64,000 nucleotides of DNA from Archilochus colubris (GCA_023079485.1 CM041083.1:64361810-64425809); one strand, 5' to 3'; positions 25,141 to 41,076 are shown, counted from the first letter of the stretch. Translations and numbers: made by a program. The notes: generated from the letters alone by a model not told the origin.

Positions 25141-26470
25141 GTTCCATTTGAACTACAGGAATGGAAGGTGGTACCATGCACAGTGCTGAAACTGCATTTC
25201 CAGGACCATTCTTGTCCTTGTATTATAAATTACTTACTGGTGGGATTTTCCCATCTGCTGCTTGGTGGCAGGATTGAACAGCAGACTTGGTAACATTGGT
25301 AAAAATATCTGTGGAGAGCAACAAGAAATAATAGCCAGCCCTGTGAAAGAACAGACTAGTTCTGTTCCTTGAGGAAATGTATTTCATTGAGTCCTCACTG
25401 ATGGATAGCAAAGGAAGCTACTGTGGCTCATCCACTTGTGCCTTCAAAATGCCCTCCAGCTGTACTGGTTCTACTGCACTGGATAAAAGTCATTGCCAGG
25501 GTTTGGAAAATAGATTTAGGTAACAGGGCAATGCTTGTATTGGCATTTTAATACACATTTTAAATATTTTGTTGTAAACTCAGTGTAAAAGATGAGTGCC
25601 TTAAACTTCAGCCAGGTTAGGGCTGTCTCTAACTGGCTGATAATGTGTATCTGGAGATTTTTTTTTTCTTTTACTACTCATTCATTCATTCAGAACTGTG
25701 TTTCTGTCGCCATTGAAATCGAATGGAGGAACTTAGCAGTAAGTGGACATAAACTTTTAATTAGGAGTCTCTGTAATTCTCCCTATATCCCTGCTGGGAG
25801 GTGTACTTAAAAGCCACCAATAGGGGAAAGAGGGGGAAAAGGGACAATGGGCAAAAAATATGGAATTTGGGCATACTGTACAACTTTAAGAAGAATCCGG
25901 GACAGAATACAGAATAACTGAATCATGGGAGTCTGGTAAATTCTCTAATGCACTGATGTTTGCTTTTGGACATCATAGCACCAGGAAGTCTTGAACTAAA
26001 GAGGCAGATAGTGACACACAATTATGGAAATGAGAGACTATTTTGGAGGGGGAAAATTGTAGCTTCAGCAGCTGCTGTTTTAGAGTGGAGGCTGAGCAAA
26101 AATGAGTGTAAGATGGACTTGCCTGGGTATAAATTCAAGTGAAGGTCTTTTAGGCTAACGTTTGTGAAAGAGTTAATAGGCTAAGATGGGATCATCTTCC
26201 AGGTGCAGTGATAGTAACTATCATTCCAGTATTTTTAAAAGTCTGGGCTTGAAGTACTAGAAAAAATTTTTCCCTGCAAGTGACTGCATGTTGGCCCATG
26301 TAGCACTGGCTGGGTAGTGGACTAGTCAAGGCTGGTGGTTTCCATATTTATGACAGTTTCTGCAGTCCAACCTGCTGGTTAACAGCTTGTGAGATGTAAA
26401 TATGTCCAGGCCTTTCTCTTTTGTGTTCAGATAAGCTTGTCATCTTCCTCTCCTTCTAAGTTTACTTATC

Positions 26471-26476
26471 AATAAA
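26471..26476 (+). terminator. IL17RA: Proximal polyadenylation signal, IL17RA
   Basis: AATAAA 1.33 kb after the stop codon. It may give a shorter 3' UTR lacking the ATTTA-containing end. Confidence 0.45.
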
Positions 26477-26612
26477 ACCTTAAGAGAATTTTACTTCAGC
26501 TTTTTAAAAATCTGGTATCTTGGAAGGTAATCTGCTCTTTTGACTCACAACCAATGCTTTATTATGTATATTTTATAAATTTATTTGTTTATAACTTGTG
26601 TTTTGTTCCTTA

Positions 26613-26618
26613 AATAAA
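26613..26618 (+). terminator. IL17RA: Distal polyadenylation signal, IL17RA
   Basis: AATAAA in TTAAATAAAAAAATG, followed by a T-rich stretch (TTTTGGATATTTTT). It is the best candidate for the main IL17RA 3' end. Confidence 0.6.
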
Positions 26619-26640
26619 AAAATGAGTAGTTTTGGATATT

Positions 26641-27456
26641 TTTACTTATGTCCTCAATTCTGTTGAATTTCTCATGTTAACATTCCTTAAAAAAAAATCT
26701 GAGACAGAACCAAGAACCAGAACTGAACTGGTTGGCAAATAGCAAAACATCCTTGCAAAGCACTATGCTGCTAGATACAGCTGAGGGCCCTCGTGTGGAA
26801 AGTGCATGCTCCTTCAAAATGGATGTTAAAAAAATGAAATGTTTGTAATTTCTGTTCAGGGCTGGCCAGTGAGACACGATTGTTGAGAAAACTTGCTTTC
26901 TCTGTGGCAGGTGCCCAGCAAGGTAACAAAGGGGACAGTCCATGCATGGATCCAAGGTTAAGACTGGGTGCTGCCTTTGTTCCTTGTCTGTACAGGACCC
27001 AGCCCAAAAGGAGCTAAGCAAGAGGCATCTGTGTTCTCAATGCTTCTCCAGTGAGAACCCGTTTCTCAGTTTATGTGAATAACTGTCATCTTGATGATCC
27101 CACTTAGTTTCTTTTCTCTACAGCAATTAACATGTAAAGCTGATTTTTTTTTTTCCTCTGAGCCTTTTTCAAGTGGTATGAATTCCTATAAGTCATTTAA
27201 ATAGGAAGCTCTGAAGTGTCATCTGGATTTTCTTGTGTTAGTCATTCCCTTTTCAAGTAACTCCCTTGGTGCTACAGCTTTTGGAATTTACTGACACTTA
27301 CAAGAAGTTTGAAGGAAAAATCGAGACGCTATTTTAGCAATTCAACATGAGGAAATCAAGTAGTTGTACTACATCTGTTGGCTCCTGAATGCAAAATTGA
27401 ATAGCCCAGCAATAATTGAAGGAAGAAAAGAGCAAAATCAGTCACAAGTTTCTAAT
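26641..27456. other. Gap between convergent IL17RA and TMEM121B
   Basis: About 0.8 kb between the likely 3' ends of the two convergent genes. No gene, repeat family or structural motif is recognised here. Confidence 0.5.
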
Positions 27457-27462
27457 TTTATT
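27457..27462 (-). terminator. TMEM121B: Candidate polyadenylation signal, TMEM121B
   Basis: TTTATT on the + strand is AATAAA on the - strand. It would give TMEM121B a 3' UTR of about 3.26 kb. Other - strand AATAAA words at about 29250 and 29537 are nearer the stop, so the true end is uncertain. Confidence 0.35.
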
Positions 27463-29281
27463 TTAACAATCTTGCTTTTTAAAAAATACAATTTCTGATT
27501 AATGCCAGGGGGATGCCAAGTGCCTTGGCCAGAGGCCTTTTCTCTCACTTCAGTTTCCCCTCCTGGGAGTCGTCATCTCTCCTGTCAAGATAGCAAACAG
27601 AGAGCAATAGAATGCTTAACTGTATTACAAAGCTCCTAACAGAACACCCATGGACATATGTCTTAGTATGGCACAACTTTGTTTAGCAAAGTGTTATTGA
27701 CCTGGACCAGGAGTTTATGGTTGGGGGGCTAACACGATAGGTGCACAAGGTGCATTGGGTGAGGTATTCTTTGTACTTTAATGGTACCATTATCTTCTCT
27801 TCTGCAAACTGATCTATTATGCAACAGAGGGGTTTAAATGTAAGTGAGAGCTCAATTACTAAAAAGAAGGGAATTCAAAAGGTTGGCCAGGCTTACAAAC
27901 ATGACATTGAAGAGCTTTAAATGTTTCTCTAAGTAACTGAACTGGCAGAAGAGCTGCCCTTTTAGTTTCAAGGGGACTTCTGTACAACCAACTACTTACT
28001 ACGAGAGCTTTATGCTCTCCAAGCAGCACACTTACTAACAGCCTAGAAATCACAGCACTACAAAGAATCACTTTTTCTACAAAGGAATTCTACATAACAG
28101 AAGCACTGTCTTGCAGGGTCATCTGTCCCTGGCAACCTTTGCATCCACACACAAATTTAAACAGATTTCACTGTCAGTGGTTTGAATATGCTGTGGCTAG
28201 ATAAATTTCAAATATGCCATTTTCTCAATACTATTTTAAATGGGAAAAGGCACTCACTGTTGAAACAGCAGCTTTGTGTGCTATGAAGAAGTATTGAAGT
28301 AAGACTTGTGTTCTGCTGTGATTCTTCCAGTGTCTCAGCTTACACTTCAGTATAAGGGATGTTCTTCTATGGACTTTCATGCTATTGGAAATTTGGCCAT
28401 AGAAGCGTAATTCAGGATGAATAGTTTTGCTTTTTTTTCCTTCACCTTGTATTTTGGCAAAGTTTGGGAGTTTATTTTGCTTGATTTTTTTGTCTTTAGC
28501 TGTTTGCCTATGTATGAAGTATTCCTAGGTACAGGTATCTCATTCTCTTGAACTAATACTGTAGTTCTTTCTGCGCCTTTACTATCTAATACTGAAAAAG
28601 GAAGGTGCAAGGAAACAAATATCTCTACAAACATAATATACCTGTAATTACACCTCCTTTGGCCAGGAGCTTAGCATCCCCTTGACACACTTCACATCAC
28701 ATAGGAAAAGTTCACAGTACCAAGTTTTACAATCACAGTCACTCACAGCACCAAGATTGTCCAGACAAAAAGAAGTTACTGAAGAAAAAGGCCACTGGCC
28801 CAAGTTCACACACTTGCCCACACAAGGGCTCAGGTTAAAAATAAAGCACTGGTGGGAAAATGAAACCTAGCCTTTGCTGATTCTCCATGTGGTGTGGGGA
28901 ATAAGCAAGTCCTCCATCTTAGCTGCAGCTCTGAACAGAACAATGCTATTGCCCCATCTGTTCTAGGGCCTTTTCTAACCCTTTGAAACTCATCAACCAC
29001 CCAAGAGCGAGGGCAGAAGAGCCCCACGGCACCCCCACTTCCACCTGGGGGAGATGGAAGTTACCAGACTGTAAACATTTTGTTTTAGCAGTCCACTGGA
29101 GCAGGCAGGTGATCCCACTTTGAAAAGGGAGGTGGGACAGGGGTTCAGTCCCACTGAAGGCAGAGCCCTGAAGCAGAGAATGGATGAGTATGCAGGTGTC
29201 TGGGCTGCTCCTGCAGTCCTGCTCTTGGCTTTGGATAGCAGTGGGTTGTGCTTTATTTCCCCTTCCCATCAGGACAGCTTG

Positions 29282-29306
29282 AAAAAAAAAAAAAAGGGGG
29301 GGGGGG
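29282..29306 (+). repeat. A14 then G11 homopolymer junction
   Basis: Fourteen A directly followed by eleven G. Such runs are prone to slippage and to assembly errors. Confidence 0.9.
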
Positions 29307-30026
29307 AAGTGCAGGAAATGTGTTTTCCCAATGAATGCAGCTTTGCCCAGATAACAAAACATAAGCCTAGAAGAGGCAAAGGCCCTCCTCTGAACGTGGC
29401 CTCTGCAGTCCTGCTTCCATTGGGCTGGTTTCAGGAGCAGCTGTAGCCAGGCAGAAGATCAGGGCCTCAACCCCCACCAAACACTCATGGAGCTTAAAAC
29501 CAAAGAGAAGGGTTTCTATGACAAGTTACTAATCATTTATTCCCCGCCCACCCTTAAACACATGCACATGGAGGACATGGTGCTGGTGTGTGGGATTTCA
29601 CCAGAGCTCCTGTCTCAGGGGCTCCTGCAGCACCTGAAGCCTTTCTGTGCTGAAAAGTGAGGTTCACTGAGCAACAGGGCCCGCCCCAAGCAGCGGTGAC
29701 ACCCCCTGTCCTGCTGTCTGAGAGGGAGCAGTTGGCATGCTCAGCCCCATCTCTGCTCTCTCAAACAGACAAGGAAAATTCTTCCAGCCTTCTCAGCTGA
29801 TGTAAAGGGAGTCCCTACACTGCATAAAAGGAAACCAACACTGATACCATAAGCATGCATATTCACAGAGAAATCAAAGCCCCAGCACGTGGGTGCTGCC
29901 GTCTGAAGCAAGCAATAAGCTGCTGTAAACCCTGTTCTCACCAGAAATAAGTGTCTTGGTGGGAGTGAAATGGGGTCTAAGACCCTGGATTATGTCCATG
30001 CTGAATTCATGTGTTTCTTTAGAGTG

Positions 30027-30048
30027 AAAAAAAAAAAAAAAAAAAAAA
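30027..30048 (+). repeat. Poly-A run, 22 bases
   Basis: Uninterrupted A run. On the TMEM121B sense strand it is a poly-T run in the probable 3' UTR. Confidence 0.9.
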
Positions 30049-30722
30049 GTTGAAGCACATGAAGCACAGAGGTAGACATTTTCGGCTTGGAGAAAGTGCC
30101 TCATAGGCTTGAAATGACCAGAGGGCCAGCGTGCTCTTAGAGGTTGGCACAGCTGGCAGGCAAAGACCCTCCTGCAGCTCTGCTGCCGGGAAACGGAGAT
30201 GGCAGCTTTGTAAGACCAAAGAGTGATTCTTTTTGTCCTGCCCACGCCCCGAAGGCAGTCTGATGGTCAGACCCCTCTCACAACTCGTCGTTATGGTCAG
30301 CAGGAGCTCTTAAAGGAGTGAACAAAACCAAGCGGGCCCTGTTGTTGAGGGGGAAAGGACAAAACCTAAACCTTTATGGTCACAAAGCAAGAAAATGTCC
30401 TAGCGGGGTGCGGGAGGGGAGGAGTGGGGCCCTCCAAACAGTGCAGAGGGGCAGGCGAATTAGAAGAAGACTCGTCGTGAAAGGCAGGTGTGTTTTCCGG
30501 GGATAAGCATCAGCCGTAGGCTCCCGCGGGCAGTCGGGTTTGCGCTGAGCTTCTCTGCTGGACTTGTGCGCGGGAAAGAGAGGAAGAGAGCGAGAGTCCG
30601 GCGGGGGAGCTGGCGTCCTCGTCCCCTGCTCGGCCACAGCGGCGGGAACCTGAGCAGAAAGGCAGAGAGACTCTGCCGATAGCAGAGCCGGAGGCGGCAG
30701 CAGCCCCTCCGGGAGGGAGAGG

Positions 30723-32669
<1,947 letters not shown>

Positions 32670-33059
32670 TCAGAAAATCGGGAGCCAGTCACTCTATCCT
32701 GTTCTCTCTAGGCTGACCAAGAGCCAACATCGATGCACTCACTCATGGTGCCTCATCTGTGGTGCTTGAACATTAATCTGCTCTGCCCTGGATCTGTTGC
32801 AGATTATTGGACATTGAAGTAAGTGGCTTTTACTCCACTGGTTTCCTGAGCTGAGCCAAGCCACATTCTGAGGGCTCTGCCCAGCTTGCTGTAATGGGAC
32901 AGTGGCTTTAAATTGATGTGAATAGCCCTAAAGTTCCCACTTCTATTGAAAGACCCAGTTGGGGCCTTTATTGACCCACTCATAATGGCCTCGAATTGAG
33001 CTTGGTTGCCTGGATCTGTCACAGCACCAGCACTAATGACTTGGCACATCATGTGATAA

Positions 33060-33291
33060 AACAGGAAATGGCCTCATATTGTGCCAGGGGAAGTTTAGAT
33101 TGGTATTAGAAAACAAATTTATTCACTGAAGAAGTTGAAGGGGTTGTCAAGCACTGGAACAGGCTGCCCAGGGAAGTCATGGAGTCACATCCCTGGAGGT
33201 ATTTAAAGATGTGTAGATGTAGTGCCTAGGGAGATGGTTTAGTACTGGACTTGGCAGTGTTAGCAATTGGACCTGATGATCTTTGAAATGC
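33060..33291 (+). mobile_element. CR1 LINE 3' fragment, + orientation
   Basis: Contains GGAAATGGCCTCATATTGTG, CACTGGAACAGGCTGCCCAG, CATCCCTGGAGGTATTTAAA and TTGGACCTGATGATCTTTGA: the standard order of CR1 3' UTR words. 5'-truncated. Confidence 0.85.
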
Positions 33292-33445
33292 AGAATCATA
33301 AAATTGTTTTGGTTGGAAAAGACTGCGAAGTGGCTTGGTGCTCAGCATCACCAGTCCCTCATTCCCACCTGTGCCGACCAGTGATGAGCCGGGTGATGCC
33401 TGTCAGTCATCTGAAGCACACCGAGTAAGCCGTAGCTGCAAATGA
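33292..33445 (-). mobile_element. CR1 3'-end fragment, - orientation
   Basis: Begins AGAATCATAAAATTGTTTTG, then GTTGGAAAAGACTGCGAAG: the reverse complement of a CR1 tail. It directly abuts the previous fragment, so two CR1 copies lie tail to tail. The far edge is approximate. Confidence 0.65.
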
Positions 33446-35973
33446 CTGCATTTAACTACACTGTGTGATAAAGATGCAAAATAGTTTGGCTTTGGACAGT
33501 GTTGCTAACATGAGGTTAAGTGAAACCCAGATGCCCAGTACTGGCAGAGGACATCCAGGACAGCTGTGACAACTGTCTAATCCATGTTGGTGCAGGATCC
33601 CTGAGGATCCCTACTCCAGTAAATGTCACTGGCGGCTTGCCAACATAGAGAAATCTGTCTGGGGTACTAGGAGAATTCATGCTTAAGCCTGAAACAATGA
33701 AATAATTGAGAAAGGGAAAGGGAGAGCTTGGAGTGCGTTGAAATTAAGATTTCTTTAGACACACAATAATAATCAAGAAGAAAAGAATCACAGCAAAAGC
33801 ATTACTGTCAGTGGAGACTGGAGAGGGGGCACAGATGAATTTGCTTTCTAAAAGGATGGTGAAAACAGAGCAAGGGGAAAAAAGGTGAGAAGCTAGGCAG
33901 GCTTTAATGGTGTTGCTTGGGCAACACAGTACTGAAGTGGTATAACACCTGAAGTGGGGTAGCAAGCTACAGGCATTCCCAAGATCTCCCATGCTGGCTG
34001 ACATCCTGCCTGCTGCAGTTCTGCTGCGAGGACCTGCTTGGCTGGGACACAGCTAGGACAGGGGACACCTATTTTCTGTTACATTGTGCTTTCAGTGTTA
34101 GGATCCACTTGCCAAGATCCAACCTCGCATCAGCACTACTTGTCTGCAGTGCCTTCCCCCAACTCACCTTGTCACAGTACTCAGTGACAGCTGAGACTGA
34201 GCACGCATGTGCTTTCCTGCTAAGAACCCTTTCTCCCTAATTCCACATTTCAGTTAGTAAATAGAAACATTTTGTTTTAAGAAGGTCAGTAATTATATCA
34301 CAAGAAACATGAGTGTTCCAAAGAACAATCCAGCCTGGAGGGCATTGCATGGGTTGTTGTACCCTAGTGCCAGGATGGAGAACAAAAGGTTTCACCCCAG
34401 GGCAAAACAGGCAGGACACCTCTGCAGGTACTCAGAGGAATCTGGATGCATCAGGTAGCACCACTAGCCTTGTAACCATGACAAGCACCATTGAAATTCA
34501 CAAATTAAAGGTCAGGTGAGTCCAAAGAGGATTGGTACCATTTATTTTCTAGCAGGTGACTGCATGGCAGCCTAAGGCTGAGGACCTCTCACAGCAGGCT
34601 CTAGACAGCCCTGGACAGTGCTGCCCACGTTTAGTTCAGGCAGCTTATGTGCTTCTGCTGAGGCCCTTGGCTCAGGGTTCACAGCTCCAGCATTCCCCCT
34701 GCCACACAGAGCCAAGGAGCTGCCCAAGGTCTGCTCTCCACAATCCACATACTTTGCCAATGCCTCAGAGGTGCTGCCACATTGCTGCCTCCACAGTGGC
34801 ATAGGGGACACCTTTCCCTCCACAATACTGGGGTATAGTGCATGGGAAAATAATGACCTGCATGTCAGAAGCAATACAGCACCACTCTCAGCTGAGTAAC
34901 TCAGTCTGAGGTCAATGACAATGCAAGAAGACAGTGAGCAGTGAGCCACCCCTCCTTTCCTTGCCAGATATGCTCCCACTGTGTTTGCTTTGCCCTTCAG
35001 CTTCTCCAGATGTGTGGACTTTGTCAGAGAAGAAAGCATTGTGCTACATGTTTCTCTGGTGAGGCTCTTTGACAGACTTGCCTGCCAAAGAAAAAAAAAC
35101 ATGGGCAAAGAATTGATTGGACTACGATTTTCGTACAACTCCACAAAAACCTTGTTTAGGGTTCTGCTGGATGGTCTCTGTTATAAAGGGAGCATGAGGC
35201 TTGAGGCCGTGGCCAAGGTTTGCTGTCTGCCTTGCTCTTTCAGGTTCAAGCAGGGCCCAGTGCTACTTCCCTTTCACTAGTGTGGGGAGTTGCCCAGTTC
35301 AGGATGGCTCAGGGTGTCAGCAAAGGTTTGTAAATGACAGCAGCTGTGTCTCCTAATCTGATTTCCACCCGAAGTCTTGGTTAGATGACAGCGTAAGTGC
35401 ACGTGACCCACGGAGGAAGGTAAAACCACATTCTTATGTACTGGATCCTGGAGTTTATCTAAGGAGCGTACATTCACCTGGCTCTCCTCAGGGTAAGCCA
35501 ATTCCTGTGTCACTGGCACCATTTATGTGTGGTCAGTCCTGAGGATTAGCTGAATTGGCCTTGCTCCTTTCACATTCAACTACTGCACAGCAAGAAATGT
35601 TTTACGTCTCTACAAGAGGACATGGGAGTGAAAACCAAGCATCCATCTAAGCCGCCCAGCCCTCAGGCAGTGAAGGTTGCTCCTGCCCTACCTGGGCAGC
35701 AGATTGTGACGGCTCTGCCTCGTTGGTTCCTCTGCTTCAGGCTTCCTGAGCAATGCACTCCCCCATGCACTGTGCACCTCAGGCTGGATATGCTCACTTA
35801 GCTGCCCTGGCACTCTGCCCATAGGCACTTCCATCTCCTCTGCTTTCAATCCAGAGACATATTTCACAAAGAAGCCTCATTTCACAAAGTTTTGGGTGTG
35901 ATTCTTGCCAGACTGGTGTCTATTCCACCTGCAGGGGTAAAGTGGTGATGGATGAGGGTCCCTGGGCTTCAGC

Positions 35974-36020
35974 CATAGAATCATTAGAATCATTAAGGTC
36001 ATCCCCAGCTGGACTGCCCA
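35974..36020 (-). mobile_element. Short CR1 tail remnant, - orientation
   Basis: Reads CATAGAATCATTAGAATCAT then TAAGGTCATCCCCAG, resembling the reverse complement of the CR1 terminal ATTCTATG repeats and adjoining 3' UTR. Very short, so tentative. Confidence 0.45.
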
Positions 36021-37379
36021 CTTAGGGAAATGGGCTCTGACTCATCAGGCAGATGATGGGGTGAGCTCCGTGCAGGTGGATGGGAAGTGAGGCACCTGGA
36101 GGGAGGAGCTGGATGCAAAGTGGGTCTCCATGGACTGGCATAGGGTTGGTGAAGGAGCTCTCACTTCTTGGACTCTGGAAAGCATGGTCCTGCCAGTCTG
36201 AGGCTGCATGAGCTAAGTAAGAGGAGCCTTATGGAAATGGTTCTCCAGAGACCAAAGTATCCCTGCTGGAGGTGGAAGGTCCCTGCATCCAAGGTAGGCA
36301 GGTGGGAAAAGGGACCTGTGGCTACTGGTAAAGAGAAGCTATGAGCAGGGATGGGGGAGCACTGGGAAGAAGTGTGGGAGCTCAAAGGGCTTACTTGGAC
36401 TGAGTATGGGCTCCAGCAGGGCAATACAGCCCAAACAAACAGGTGAGAATAAGAAAAGAGCTTATTTGTGGAGAAGGAAGCAGAAATTATGCCTGTACCT
36501 TAAAATGGGAGTGAGGGGAGAAATCTCTCCTACTTGAGAAAGCACTGAAGAGCTTTTTGTAGCACACTGTAGGATGAGATGTGACAAGCTGATGCTTCCC
36601 ATGTGATCCAGTTATTTAATGCAATGTGCAGTCCTTGGAAGTGTTAGTGCTTGACAATTACTCTTAAAGCGTTAAAATGTTAAACTATAAATAGCTTCTA
36701 CTCTCCAGCAGCTCCAAAGCTATGTTTGCGGCTTGTTTATGTGTGTACAGAGATGTGTATGTATACATTTATTTAAAGGTAAACCACAGACAACAGTTTT
36801 GTGAAATAGTTATACTGAATATCTAAAATTTACACTACTAGCTGAAACAAGTACTGTGCCCTCAAAAACATCCTTGCTGGGAGAAAGACGAGACTTTCTT
36901 GAGACTTTCTCTGTGTCCTGACACAGGAGAAGACAAAATAATGATTCAGTTTCTTGGGGTGGGGGGGAAAGAGGCAAATATATGCCTGAAAGACCAGAAA
37001 CTAAATCCCTAATTATACCCTGCAGTAAGCTGTCAGAACTGGCAGCAGTGGGAGGGAAGGAGGCAAAGCTGCTCTCAGTGAGTTTGAGCATAATCTGCTC
37101 TAACCATACTTAAAATGCCTTCTGCGTGGGAAAGGAAGGTTCTGGTATTCTGTGACACAGGCTTTGTGTAGAAGAGTTGCACCTGGCCAGCACTGAAATT
37201 CAAAGACACCTTGGTTTGTCTGCCTCCAAACTCAGAGTCTTTGCAACTAAAGCAGCTGATCCAGTATTATAGTTTGGGGAATACAGATATGCTTCAAAAG
37301 GATATAAAAGTGTAACAATCTATTTCTCATAATTATGTTTTGGCTCAAAGAGCTCTTCATTCTAGCATAAAATGCAGAG

Positions 37380-37411
37380 TTTTTGGTTTTTTTGGTTTTT
37401 TTTTTTTTTTT
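37380..37411 (+). repeat. T-rich low-complexity run
   Basis: T runs broken by two GG pairs, ending in 16 T. No associated element was recognised. Confidence 0.85.
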
Positions 37412-40400
37412 ATGAATGTAGCAGGGTAGAGGTTTGGAGAATAAAGAGGATTTGGGAGCTGTGCTTACTATTTTGTACCTACTTAGTTAATAACACACGT
37501 TGTGGAATGGAACTAATCTTGAGGAGAAAGTGAAAGTTGTTCAGAGCTGAACTGACTGAAAGGGAAAAACCAGTTTATTACAGTGAATTAGAGAAAAGTG
37601 ATTTATGATGAAACAATTCAGTTCCTAGAGTGCCTTGCTGGTGTGTAGTTTTCAGCTGTTTCAGACTAGATCCATAAAGGTCTTTGAGTGCATAATTTTC
37701 ATCAAATTTCCTGTGTGGCTACACAGATCCATAAAGACTTGTGCTTTTATAATTGAGGTTAGGGTAGATTCAGTAAAGGAAGGGTTTGGGCATGCCCCTG
37801 AAGGGCCAAGTTCTGTATCACATTGAGCAGGTAACTTCTCAGCTTGCATTTAAGGTCGACTAGAATTAAAACACTTAACAGGGTTTATTCTGGTAAGGAT
37901 TTCTCACCTCATCCACCTGAGAGCAAATTCCAACCTCAATAGGGCTCTCAGTTTCTCTTGTTTATAGGGGTCAGCATTTCATGATGCCAGCATTTAACTC
38001 TGTTCCTTATATTGGTCAAGGATTTTCATGGGATTCTATCTTCCAGATAAGGCTGTTTCCTACAGTGACTTGTAGGGTTAAGGTGTCCCTAGGCTGCCTT
38101 TTTGCTTTGAAAATACTATAGTGATTAAAAACATTCATTTGAGAGATCCAGGTTTCAATCTGTTTCTGCCAAACTAAATCTTGATCCACTCTATCTCGGG
38201 CAAGTGCTCCAGCTATTCAAGTACTGGAAAAAGGAGGGTGTTGGTTAATACTTTTTTTTTTATTATTTATCAGAGGTTGGGGTCATAAGTAATTTATTCA
38301 GGATGTAGAATATAACTTAATTCTTTTCTCTTATGAGAATGGGAATCCTTGTTCTATCCTTTCAAAACTGCTTTACCAATTGCTCCTCACAATATCAAGT
38401 AGTTCTCAGGGCTTGTTATCATGCTTGTTTTGCTGTCTAATGTGCCTCATGTAAGCTGTGAACTTTGTAAATGGAAAACCTTTGGGTGGAGTATCTTCTA
38501 AGAACAATGCAAGTGAACTGGCTGCTTCTAGATCATTAAATTTTCACCTAGTGGGATCTTTAATCTTCCACCTGCTGAAATCAATGGAAGCTTTTGGCTT
38601 CGAAAGTTTGCCAGTTAGTATGTGTCTCCCTAACTCCACTCACCTTTTTCAGCTCTGGTCCAACAGCTCTGGTCTAACAGCTTGGGTTCCTTTTACACTC
38701 ACAAAGGGTTTAACACAATGCTGATTGTGCTTCTAATGGTAAGGATGTCTTTCCCAAGGCCCTTAGGCTTGCTCTTCATCTGCAGCAGCAGATGGAGTTG
38801 GTGGAATCTAGCTTGTGCCTACCTCACCCAGCATAAGTTATCATCACAAACAACTGCTTAGGTCACATCACAACTGAATGCCTAACTTGAAAGCACCTCG
38901 TACACAGGTGGCATCCCAAAACTGACTGTGAACAGTCAGGGCATTATGGCTTGTGATGTGTCTTTTTTCTTTTTTTTCCTCTCCATCAGAGCAGGAATGG
39001 TCAAAGTTGCATTCATCCCACCCAACTATGGGCAGACGTAGAGTTTAGAGGGTATTAGAGTTTAGGCAAATCAAAAGAATTGCTGGAGGGGTACCTTCTG
39101 GGGAGGTTCTCAAGGAAATCTCAGAATGGCTGGATGAACAGAACAAAAGACAGAATTTGTCTTGAATCTCCTAGGACAAAGACATGAAAGAGATCAGGGC
39201 AATACTCATGAAGCATACACACAACAGCTTAAAATTTCTTTCAAATAAAACATCTTTTATTATTTTTATATCTGCTAGATCAATAGCTCAACGGAGCATC
39301 TCTGGAAGTGGGTCAAAATTAATATGAAATCTAAAAGAACCACAGCTTGCAATTTCTCCATATGATAGGTAATCACTCTACTACGGTGTACATGACATAA
39401 TCTGAAAGATTATCCTTTTATTGGAGGGGGAAAGACACATGAGAATTAAGATCGGAAGGGACAGTAGTGTTATACGACTCCCTGAAAATCAGGCTAGTAG
39501 TTGCATGTGTCCTGTAGAATAAAAGAACTGACCTGTCTGCCCACCATGTCATTGCCTGAAATGAAAACTCTCTGCTTCAGATCCAGAACAAGGTCTATCC
39601 CTCTTCTGAACCCTCCCTGCTATTCTCAGTTGCCTCGCCTCACTGCATACCCTGCCTGGGCTTGACAAAAACCCATCCATCTGTGGAAGAGGGAGTTCTT
39701 AGGATCAGATCTTCACCGTGTTTGTTGTATAGGGCAGTGTACCACACAAATATTAGGGTATTAGGTCAGCAAGTGAAATCCCCTCTCCTTCCTGGTCCCA
39801 TAATCTGCACAGAAGCATGCTTGCTCCAAATGAGAGAAATGCAGCTTCAGAAATACCACTTCTGTGCAATACATGAGACAAAAGAAATTTTTTGTTCCAG
39901 TGACACTTGAAGCTAATTCCAGGAAGATGTCATTCCAAGAAAAAAGGATTTCACTGAATTCTAGCAATAACAGATGTCCACAAATGAACTGCAGATAAAC
40001 GAGAAGCCTGCACAGCACTCTAGCAAGAAACGCTTGGAACAGAGACCTGCAGGCACCTTCCTCTGTAGAAACCCTACTATAAAATCCAGTATCCGACAGC
40101 AGCTGGAGAACCCAAATTTCTTCCTCCATCCACTGTGGCCATGCAGTTCCTGGGCTGTGACTTGGATAAAGTGCACTGTTTCAAGGAGTTAAGCATGGCA
40201 AAAGAGGAAACGTCTCTCTGTTGCTCGGTGGGGAGCCCATCTGACCAATTAGTGCACAGATCAACAAGCAGAGCTATTTGTGCAACTTCACTTGGTAAGA
40301 ATTGGGGAAAGAGTATAGGATCGTTCTAGATTTTTTTCTCCTCCCCTCTGTCCAAGTTTAATTCAAAAGTGAAACATTTCTTTAGTTCCTTCAGTGATTA

Positions 40401-41076
40401 GGAATTAAGTTCCTCCTATGCATTTTTACGACTCCCAGGGTCCTGTTTCAACACCAGTAATGGTTAAAAAAAATAAAAATCTGGACATAAAAGCCGACTT
40501 GGAATCTGAAACAGATTCACATAATTCAGCCCACCTCCACTGATGGAGATGCCTGGCTTGCTCTCCATGTCTTCCTTTCTTGAAGGAGGTGCTATCTCCT
40601 TCCTCTTGCTACCTGCCTCACTTCTGGCTGCCATGTGCTGTGCATGCTGATAGGAAATTACAAACTTTGATTTCTTCAAGTTCTGCACATTCCTTCCACA
40701 AAGCTACTGCCATCACTGGAGCAGCAGCCAGTACACCTGGACAGCTGATCCAGCAGCACTACACCCCTCAGGGAACACTGGTTCAGCAGCACCTTGTCTT
40801 TGAGTAACTGGCACCACAATCTTAATGAGTAACAAGAATGAGCTCTCTAAAAGGTTACTGCACACAGATGGACAGACCTTAATATTTCTCCAAATAAGTA
40901 CCCACCAAACTGAAGGCATTATTGCCAGCAACCAGCACTCTTGAAGTCTATATAATCACAGTCTAGGAGACAGTTTCCAACTAATCCTATGGAAGTTATC
41001 ACCCAAGTTAGCAACTATTGAATGGGAGAATTCATCTTTCTGCACTGAAAAGTGTGGCTGGGGTACCTTGAAGCTG

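Larger units (their letters stand above)
25141..26640 (+). other. IL17RA: IL17RA 3' UTR
   Basis: Follows the TAG stop and has no coding content. It contains two AATAAA signals (26471 and 26613) and an AT-rich end with an ATTTA pentamer at 26579-26583 inside TAAATTTATTTG, a weak AU-rich element of the kind that shortens cytokine-pathway mRNA life. The end is inferred from the distal signal. Confidence 0.6.
27463..30722 (-). other. TMEM121B: Probable TMEM121B 3' UTR
   Basis: No recognisable gene. The interval lies directly downstream of the TMEM121B stop and ends at a candidate poly-A signal. It contains an A14G11 run (29282-29306) and a 22-base A run (30027-30048). Short open frames on both strands look random. 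Confidence 0.4.
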
